Assembly: GCA_015484715.1 (NCBI GenBank)
Contig: WFUY01000257.1
Coordinates: 1 to 6,473 of the forward strand
DNA from: Thermoflexales bacterium
GTDB lineage: Bacteria > Chloroflexota > Anaerolineae > S140-20
Direction of reading: 5' to 3'
DNA: 6,473 bases
The notes under the pieces were generated by a model. That model was not told the DNA's origin. It searched no databases and saw only the letters and a program-made list of their open reading frames with translations. The translations under genes were made by a program, and so were the position numbers. Within the stretch, counting starts at the first letter, position 1, and each line of letters opens with the position of its first letter. This document shows, one piece after another, positions 1-4,324 of this stretch.

Positions 1-756
1 CGGGAGAGCCTGAAGGCGGGAGCCCGGGCCGTGCTCGTCCTGAGCTGCCCCGAAGACGACTGCGCCTTCCGCGAGGGGCCTCGCTGGCTGGCCGAACGGC
101 TGGGCCGCCGCCACGCCCTCGTGCGCCAGGGTGTCTATTGGCTGGAGGCCGCTCCCGGCGACCGCCACGCTGTGACGACTCTGCTGACCCGCATCGCCGC
201 CGGGGCCCCGGCAGACGAGCAGCCGTCAGCGGATACCCCTCAGCAGCGCGGCTGGCGTGGGATCGCCCAACGCCTGCGCTCGGGCCTTGTCGCCCTGGCT
301 TTGCTGACCCTCACCTTCGGCCTGGCCCTGACCGCCGAACGTCCCACCACCGCCTCCACCCTCAATACGAGCATGATCCGACTGGGCCTCGCCCACCCGG
401 GGAAGCTCAAGGCACCCTCGTCGGAGATCGCTCCTGAAGTGATGACCAAGCTGCCCGACAGCGTTGCCCCCGAACAGGTCCTGGGCGGTGAACGGTTCCC
501 CGTGCACCTGCGCGTCGAGGTGGATGGGAAGACGGTCCTAGAGCGCACCTACCGTCCCCGGGGGCTGCGGCGCGAAGGGATAACCTACGGACTGGAGAGT
601 TGGACTCTGCCGCCAGGGAGCTACAGGATCCGTATCTGGATGATGGACGATGGAGAGGCGTGGCGGCTTGTCTTCGACGATCGGGTGGAGGTGGAGGCCG
701 GTCGTGTCCGAACTCTGCTCTACGACGAAGAGGGAGCGGTCTTCCACCTGTATTGA
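1..756 (+). CDS. MvhD/FlpD-like iron-sulfur domain fused to a membrane-anchored beta-rich C-terminal domain (5' partial)
   Basis: The reading frame is open to the first base of the window, so the real start lies upstream; the GTG at 31 is an internal codon. 251 residues are visible. Residues 1-70 look like the C-terminal part of the hydrogenase delta-subunit family (MvhD/FlpD): a glycine- and alanine-containing strand leads into SCPEDDCAFREG, with Cys16 and Cys21 in the family's C-x4-C arrangement, followed by a WLEAAPGD segment near the domain end. In that family the cysteines bind a [2Fe-2S] cluster that passes electrons between redox partners in the cytoplasm. A polar linker follows, then an Arg-flanked hydrophobic helix at about residues 95-111, then about 140 residues of beta-rich sequence ending at TGA. 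The basic flank suggests the tail is outside the membrane. This fusion is not the usual MvhD form. The tail's function is unknown to me. The gene is followed by heme A genes, so a respiratory role is a reasonable inference. The MvhD assignment rests on a short motif. Confidence 0.65.
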   Translation, partial: RESLKAGARAVLVLSCPEDDCAFREGPRWLAERLGRRHALVRQGVYWLEAAPGDRHAVTTLLTRIAAGAPADEQPSADTPQQRGWRGIAQRLRSGLVALALLTLTFGLALTAERPTTASTLNTSMIRLGLAHPGKLKAPSSEIAPEVMTKLPDSVAPEQVLGGERFPVHLRVEVDGKTVLERTYRPRGLRREGITYGLESWTLPPGSYRIRIWMMDDGEAWRLVFDDRVEVEAGRVRTLLYDEEGAVFHLY

Positions 757-777
757 GCGCTGCGCCAGTTCAGGTCG

Positions 778-797
778 TCAGCCTGTCGAAGGGCTGA
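778..797. repeat. REP-like palindrome
   Basis: The sequence TCAGCCTGTCGAAGGGCTGA has 6-bp arms around an 8-base loop. From memory it resembles the short intergenic repeat built on CCTGTCGAAGG that recurs in many environmental bacterial genomes. Only one copy lies in this window, so repeat status is inference. Confidence 0.4.
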
Positions 798-801
798 AAG
801 A

Positions 802-817
802 GGGCCGCAATCGGCCC
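802..817. terminator. Possible U-less terminator hairpin after the MvhD-like gene
   Basis: GGGCCG (802-807) pairs perfectly with CGGCCC (812-817) around the loop CAAT. It lies about 45 bases after the stop codon. No T-run follows, so its role as a terminator is tentative. Confidence 0.3.
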
Positions 818-850
818 AGCATGCCGGCACCTATCCGGCGCAGGCCGGGG

Positions 851-858
851 AAAGGTGG
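851..858 (+). promoter_or_regulatory. Ribosome binding site that sets the ctaB start
   Basis: AAAGGTGG ends 8 bases before the ATG at 867. The in-frame GTG at 855 lies inside this purine-rich site, so it is very unlikely to be the start. The ATG at 867 is therefore preferred. Confidence 0.6.
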
Positions 859-866
859 AAAGCACG

Positions 867-1817
867 ATGACTTTTGAGCACGATCTGGTGGAATCAGGAG
901 AGGTGCTGCCGGTGGCGGCGATCGCCCCGCCCAAGGCCGGGAGAGCCACTTCTCTCCTCCTCTGGCTGCGGGCGCTCCCCACCCTCTGCAAGCTGCGCGT
1001 CGTCGCCCTGTTGCTCTTCGCCGCAACGGGAGGGGCCCTCCTGGGGGCCGGTGGCTGGCCGGGGCTGGGGCGGATGCTGGTGCTCCTGGTGACAGGAGGG
1101 ATGGCCGCCTCGGGAGCCTCGGCTCTGAACCAGTACTTGGAGCAGGAGACCGACGCCCGGATGACCCGCACCCGCCGGCGACCGCTGGTGGTGGGCGTCA
1201 TCCCCCAGCCTGACCGGGTGCCCTACGTGGCGGGCGTGATGATCCTGGTGCCCTCCCTGGCGGTGCTCCCCTTCAACCCCGCCCTGACCTTCTTCTTGCT
1301 GTTGGGCGCTGCCATCTATCTAGGCGTCTACACCCTTTGGTTGAAACCGCGCACCCTGTTGAACATCGTCATCGGGGGGGCGGCGGGGAGCGCCGCTGTA
1401 CTTAGCGGAAGCGCAGCCGCCGGCGCGTGGAACGAGCCGGGAGCCGTGGCGCTGGCTCTGTTGGTCTTCCTGTGGACCCCCACCCACTTCTGGAGCCTGG
1501 CCATCGTCTACCGCCACGACTACGCCCGGGGGGGTATTCCGATGCTGCCCCTGCAGACCAGTCCGCGTGCCGCTGCCTTCTGGGTGCTGGTGCACACCGG
1601 AGCCACGGCGTTGGCGGCCCTGATGCTGGCCGGACACCCGGCCCTGGGGTGGCTCTACCTAGTCCCCGTCGCCGTCGCCAGCGCCGACCTGGTGGTCCGC
1701 AACGCCCGGCTGCTGCGCCACCCCAACGGGCGCGAGGCCCTGTCCCTCTTCAAGGCGTCCAACTTCTACCTGGCCCTGGTGCTGCTGATGATCTGGGTGG
1801 ACACCCTGCTTGGGTAA
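867..1817 (+). CDS. ctaB: Protoheme IX farnesyltransferase (heme O synthase)
   Basis: This integral membrane prenyltransferase of the UbiA superfamily attaches a farnesyl group to protoheme IX to make heme O, the first step to heme A. The product is 316 residues, normal for CtaB/COX10. After a polar N-terminus of about 30 residues there are multiple hydrophobic helices. The first prenyl-diphosphate motif is NQYLEQETDARMTRT (residues 88-102), in the variant form with Glu where many homologues have DRDID; human COX10 also departs from DRDID here. The second conserved block contains HFWSLAIVYRHDY (207-219) followed by GGIPMLPL. LKPRTLLNIVIGG (159-171) and LFKASNFYL (294-302) are further family blocks. 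The usual Pro-Pro after the IGG segment is replaced by SAAVLSG. The ATG at 867 is chosen because of the ribosome binding site upstream. ctaA follows after 106 bp on the same strand, so the two are probably co-transcribed. Confidence 0.95.
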   Translation: MTFEHDLVESGEVLPVAAIAPPKAGRATSLLLWLRALPTLCKLRVVALLLFAATGGALLGAGGWPGLGRMLVLLVTGGMAASGASALNQYLEQETDARMTRTRRRPLVVGVIPQPDRVPYVAGVMILVPSLAVLPFNPALTFFLLLGAAIYLGVYTLWLKPRTLLNIVIGGAAGSAAVLSGSAAAGAWNEPGAVALALLVFLWTPTHFWSLAIVYRHDYARGGIPMLPLQTSPRAAAFWVLVHTGATALAALMLAGHPALGWLYLVPVAVASADLVVRNARLLRHPNGREALSLFKASNFYLALVLLMIWVDTLLG

Positions 1818-1850
1818 CCACAACCCACCTCTAGTTGCCTGACCGTTGTC

Positions 1851-1887
1851 ACCCTCCCGTAGATCACGGGGGAACCTGCGGGAGGGT
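1851..1887. repeat. Short inverted repeat between ctaB and ctaA, sharing an end with the 4114-4210 element
   Basis: ACCCTCCCG (1851-1859) and CGGGAGGGT (1879-1887) form a perfect 9-bp stem around 19 bases. The right part, AACCTGCGGGAGGGT (1873-1887), is identical to 4196-4210. The element could be a shortened relative of the larger one, or a hairpin in the ctaB-ctaA message just before the ctaA ribosome binding site. There is no T-tract, so it does not look like an intrinsic terminator. Confidence 0.75.
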
Positions 1888-1909
1888 CCAACCCAAGAAC
1901 GATACCGCG

Positions 1910-1918
1910 AAGGAGAGG
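1910..1918 (+). promoter_or_regulatory. Ribosome binding site that sets the ctaA start
   Basis: AAGGAGAGG lies 5 bases before the ATG at 1924 and is a near-ideal Shine-Dalgarno match. The frame stays open upstream to a TTG at 1846, but that longer version would translate the inverted repeat into an Arg-rich tail unlike a CtaA N-terminus. Confidence 0.8.
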
Positions 1919-1923
1919 TTCCA

Positions 1924-2850
1924 ATGGCTGTCTCTACAATGGATCGGACAAAGCCCCTCGTGGGGCGACAATCGCTGCCCCTCCTGGCCCTCTCGACGCT
2001 GATCAGCACGATCCTGCTGGTGGCGATGGGCAGCATTGTGCGGGTCACCGGCTACGGCCTGGGCTGCCCCGACTGGCCCCTCTGCTACGGACGGGTCATC
2101 CCGCCGGCCCTGACCGGGGCCTGGATGGAGTTCACCCACCGCCTTATCGGAGCTGCGACCAGCCTCCAGATCGTCCTCCTGGGGGTGCTGGCCTGGCGTC
2201 GCTACCGGAACCGCCCCTGGATCTTCCGTCCGGCGGTGGCCGCCGTCGGCCTGCTGGTCATCCAAGCGGTTCTGGGGGGGCTGCACGTCATCTTCGAAAT
2301 CCCGCCTCTCACCGGCTGGATCCACACCGCCCTGGCGATGCTGATCGTGGGGCTGGTGGCCATTCCGCTGGCCCACGCCTCACCGGCGCTCCCGGCCATC
2401 CGGGGAAGAGGGGAGGAAGCCTCTCCCAGCAGAGCCTTCGTTGCCTGGGTCTCGGGGACGGCGGTGGCTACCTACCTGCTCCTGCTCACCGGCTCCTACG
2501 TAACCCGCAGCGGTGCCTCCCTCGCCTGCCCATCCTTCCCCCTCTGCGGGGTCCCCGTCGAAAACTCACTGACGCTGATCCAGATGCTCCACCGCTACGT
2601 GGCCTTCGGCGTCGCCTTCCTGGCTTTGGTGCTGGTCGCCTGGTTGGTGATCGGGCAGACGGACCGGCGGCTGGTGCGCCTGGCCTACGGTCTGGGAGCC
2701 CTGCTCCTCGTCCAGTTTGGGCTGGGCATCGCCAACGTGCTGCTCCGCCTGCCGATGTGGACCCGGGTCCTGCACCTGACCGTCGCAGCCGCCTTCTGGG
2801 CCGGCGTGGTGCTGATCTGGAGCCTCTGCTGGGCTCCCGACAAGGGGTAG
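1924..2850 (+). CDS. ctaA: Heme A synthase (COX15/CtaA family)
   Basis: This membrane enzyme oxidises the C8 methyl group of heme O to a formyl group, giving heme A for aa3-type cytochrome oxidase. The product is 308 residues from the ATG at 1924, typical for bacterial CtaA, with about eight hydrophobic helices in two homologous halves. Each half has the family's extracytoplasmic cysteine pair: GLGCPDWPLC (Cys48, Cys54) and SLACPSFPLC (Cys202, Cys208), which by family knowledge can form disulfides. The expected heme-ligand histidines are present: EFTHR (Glu69, His72), WIHTALA (His134), MLHRYVA (His223) and LHLTVAAAFW (His284). Glu69 matches the catalytic glutamate described for the Bacillus subtilis enzyme. 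No key residue is missing. It follows ctaB on the same strand, so heme O made by CtaB can pass directly to this enzyme. A strong hairpin lies 24 bases beyond the stop. Confidence 0.96.
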   Translation: MAVSTMDRTKPLVGRQSLPLLALSTLISTILLVAMGSIVRVTGYGLGCPDWPLCYGRVIPPALTGAWMEFTHRLIGAATSLQIVLLGVLAWRRYRNRPWIFRPAVAAVGLLVIQAVLGGLHVIFEIPPLTGWIHTALAMLIVGLVAIPLAHASPALPAIRGRGEEASPSRAFVAWVSGTAVATYLLLLTGSYVTRSGASLACPSFPLCGVPVENSLTLIQMLHRYVAFGVAFLALVLVAWLVIGQTDRRLVRLAYGLGALLLVQFGLGIANVLLRLPMWTRVLHLTVAAAFWAGVVLIWSLCWAPDKG

Positions 2851-2873
2851 GATAGGGCGACAAGCAGGCCGAG

Positions 2874-2916
2874 GACGAAAAGAGGGCGCGGAGTCTCCTC
2901 CGCGCCCTCTTTCGTC
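2874..2916. terminator. Strong hairpin between convergent ctaA and GH15 gene, probable bidirectional terminator
   Basis: AGAGGGCGCGGAG (2881-2893) pairs perfectly with 2898-2910 around the loop TCTC. AA/TT pairs and four further pairs (2874-2877 with 2913-2916) extend it past one bulged A. On the + strand only a weakly T-rich tail follows; on the - strand TTTT occurs at 2881-2878. It lies between the stops of two converging genes (2850 and 2940), so it can serve both. Confidence 0.8.
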
Positions 2917-2939
2917 TCTCCCTCCGATGGGGTTGAAGG

Positions 2940-4064
2940 TCAGTGCCCTTCCCGTCTCTCCAGGGCCCGATGGAGGATCAAGTACATCGCGTGGGACCAG
3001 AGGAGGGGTTTGGCCACCGGCCCCCAACGGGCTTCCCACTCCGAGTAGTGGGCAGGGGCCAGCAGATGGGTGGAGACCTGCTCCGGCAGGTTCCCCTCCG
3101 GGTCGGCCTGGGCCTCGATCCAGCGCAGGAGTGTCTGGGCCCGCTCGCGCTCTCCCGCTTCCACGTAGTACCAACCCAGCCAGCCGGCCAGCAGGACCCA
3201 TTCGCCCCCACCGTAGTAGGTGTCGGCCCGGTAGCGGTGCACGCCGCCGCCCTCGCAGTGCAGCTCGGCCTCGATCCGCGCAGCGGTGGCCTGCATCAAG
3301 GGATCGGTGGGCGAGAGCAGGCGATGAGGGGTGGAGACGCCGATGAGGCTGGCATCCACAGCCGTGGTCAGATCGTCATCAAGGGTCGCCTCCTGCTCCG
3401 GTGGGCAGATCTGCTTGACCAGATGCCCGTCCCGCACGCCGTGGGTCAGCACGAAGCGGTGAACCTCGTCGGCCGTGGCCTGACCATCCAGGTTGAACAC
3501 CCCCACAGCTCTGGCCGCCTGCAGGCCGGCGTAGATGGCGGATAGGGTGTAGGGGTGCAGGTATTGGGGATGCTCTTCCCACAGGTCGTAGCAAGGGTAG
3601 GCCCAGAGCGCGGCCAGATAGCGGGCTGTGAGCTTCACCGCCTCGCGCCAGGAGGATGGCAGGGTGTACGGATTATCCCCCCGCCGCCGGACGTGCGCCG
3701 CCAAGGCCCAGAGCCAAGTGCCCAGCCCATCGAGCTGGAAGTTGGGCCACTCCTCATCGCCGACCTCTCCGTCGAGGGTGTAGCGCGTGTGCAGGTAGTC
3801 CTCCTCCAAGGGCCGGCCCCGCTCGGCCCGCCGGATCGCCCGTTCCGCCTGCTCTCGGTGACGCAGGATGGTGCGCACGACCCAGTCGTGGAATCGGCGG
3901 GCGCTCTCGTGCTCGCCCACCACGTCCATGGCGTAGGCGATGAAGGCCCCATCCCGGAACCAAGAGTAGTGATAGGTGGGAAAGGTGGGTGAGGCCGGGT
4001 AGGCCCCGCTGGGAGCCTGGTGGGTGAGAATGACCCGGATGCTGTGCTGGGGAAGGTTCACCAT
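2940..4064 (-). CDS. Glycoside hydrolase family 15 (glucoamylase-like), stand-alone catalytic domain
   Basis: The 374-residue product is an (alpha/alpha)6-barrel of the glucoamylase/glucodextranase family, inverting enzymes that release glucose from non-reducing ends of alpha-glucans or related oligosaccharides. YHYSWFRDGAF (residues 31-41) holds the Arg-Asp pair that binds the -1 glucose. YDLWEEHPQYLHPYT (159-173) matches the fungal glucoamylase YDLWEE block; Glu163 is the expected general acid. GNLPEQVS (324-331) supplies the base, Glu328, and PLLWSHAMYL (353-362) is the family's C-terminal block. There is no signal peptide, so it is probably cytoplasmic. The N-terminal beta domain common in bacterial GH15 is absent and not hidden upstream: an in-frame TAG lies at 4106-4104 with no start codon before 4064. 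AGAAAGGGG at 4085-4077 is the likely ribosome binding site, with a long 12-base gap. An out-of-frame ATG at 4074 sits closer to it. Exact substrate is not decidable. Confidence 0.85.
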   Translation of the reverse strand: MVNLPQHSIRVILTHQAPSGAYPASPTFPTYHYSWFRDGAFIAYAMDVVGEHESARRFHDWVVRTILRHREQAERAIRRAERGRPLEEDYLHTRYTLDGEVGDEEWPNFQLDGLGTWLWALAAHVRRRGDNPYTLPSSWREAVKLTARYLAALWAYPCYDLWEEHPQYLHPYTLSAIYAGLQAARAVGVFNLDGQATADEVHRFVLTHGVRDGHLVKQICPPEQEATLDDDLTTAVDASLIGVSTPHRLLSPTDPLMQATAARIEAELHCEGGGVHRYRADTYYGGGEWVLLAGWLGWYYVEAGERERAQTLLRWIEAQADPEGNLPEQVSTHLLAPAHYSEWEARWGPVAKPLLWSHAMYLILHRALERREGH

Positions 4065-4076
4065 CGTTGACCATCG

Positions 4077-4085
4077 CCCCTTTCT
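4077..4085 (-). promoter_or_regulatory. Ribosome binding site of the short GH15 gene, oddly spaced
   Basis: On the - strand AGAAAGGGG ends 12 bases before the chosen ATG (4064) and only 2 bases before another ATG (4074) in a different frame. The 4074 frame gives a protein with no family resemblance, while the 4064 frame begins the GH15 domain, so 4064 is kept despite the spacing. Confidence 0.45.
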
Positions 4086-4113
4086 GCTGCACTGTGACCG
4101 TATCTATCAGCCT

Positions 4114-4210
4114 ACCCTCCCGCAGGTCCCCGGTCGAGGGCGCTTTCAGCCCCGATGGGCTACTGGAAGCACGGTTTCGCGTCGGAAACGCGCCTAACCT
4201 GCGGGAGGGT
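4114..4210. repeat. 97-bp element with perfect 14-bp inverted ends and internal hairpins
   Basis: ACCCTCCCGCAGGT (4114-4127) is the exact reverse complement of ACCTGCGGGAGGGT (4197-4210). Between them, 4142-4152 folds with 4157-4170 (GCTT/AAGC, then a T-G wobble and C-G pair, a 3-base bulge, then AGCCC/GGGCT with loop CGAT), and GTTTC (4174-4178) pairs with GAAAC (4185-4189). The whole would form a multi-branched, cloverleaf-like structure. The right end recurs at 1873-1887. It contains no plausible gene. No target-site duplication is evident. It may be a MITE-like dispersed repeat or a structured RNA; which one cannot be told from this window. Confidence 0.75.
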
Positions 4211-4273
4211 GAACAGTTACCTGGGACCAACCTTCTTCGTCGTCCCTATCTCTCGCGTCAAAGATGTGCCGAC

Positions 4274-4314
4274 GGGGGCGCAGCGGTCCGCCCGGTACGG
4301 CTTGCTGCGCCCCC
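4274..4314. terminator. Probable terminator hairpin after the long GH15 gene
   Basis: GGGGGCGCAGC (4274-4284) pairs perfectly over 11 bp with GCTGCGCCCCC (4304-4314), with an inner CCG/CGG pairing (4288-4290 with 4298-4300). It begins 10 bases beyond the stop of the - strand gene at 4325. No U-tract follows on the - strand, so termination would be of the U-poor kind. It suggests the two GH15 genes are not simply one transcript. Confidence 0.6.
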
Positions 4315-4324
4315 GCCCCCCTTC

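Larger units (their letters stand above)
757..866. other. Intergenic gap with three tandem small hairpins
   Basis: No coding sequence is seen here. Three successive inverted repeats fill the gap: 778-783 with 792-797, 802-807 with 812-817 (perfect, 4-base loop), and 823-827 with 835-839. There is no T-tract after any of them, so a classical intrinsic terminator is not shown. They may end the upstream transcript or act as a structured spacer before ctaB. I see no convincing -35/-10 pair. Confidence 0.5.

Noticed and set aside
1846..1923. Upstream extension of ctaA to the TTG at 1846
   Set aside because: The 26 extra residues are Arg/Gly-rich, encoded by the inverted repeat, while a near-perfect ribosome binding site lies 5 bases before the ATG at 1924.
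1851..1923. A riboswitch or T-box leader before ctaA
   Set aside because: The stem and the GGGAGGGT string recall such leaders, but no conserved aptamer core or T-box sequence is recognisable, and the same stem ends recur at an unrelated locus.
2566..3201. 211-residue - strand reading frame spanning the convergent gap
   Set aside because: It runs antisense through the ctaA end and the terminator hairpin and then out of frame through GH15; the composition is that of a shadow.
2943..3992. Long + strand frames opposite the short GH15 gene
   Set aside because: Antisense shadows of a GC-rich gene with intact GH15 motifs on the other strand; no family resemblance.
3754..4230. 158-residue - strand reading frame starting at TTG 4230 and crossing the inverted-repeat element
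   Set aside because: It is out of frame with the GH15 gene it overlaps, is Pro/Arg/Gly-rich as GC-rich shadows are, and translates both palindromic arms; it has no recognisable domain.
4065..4324. A degraded N-terminal domain of the short GH15 gene interrupted by the repeat
   Set aside because: Only 260 bp is available, most of it the repeat and a terminator hairpin, and no frame shows beta-domain-like sequence.
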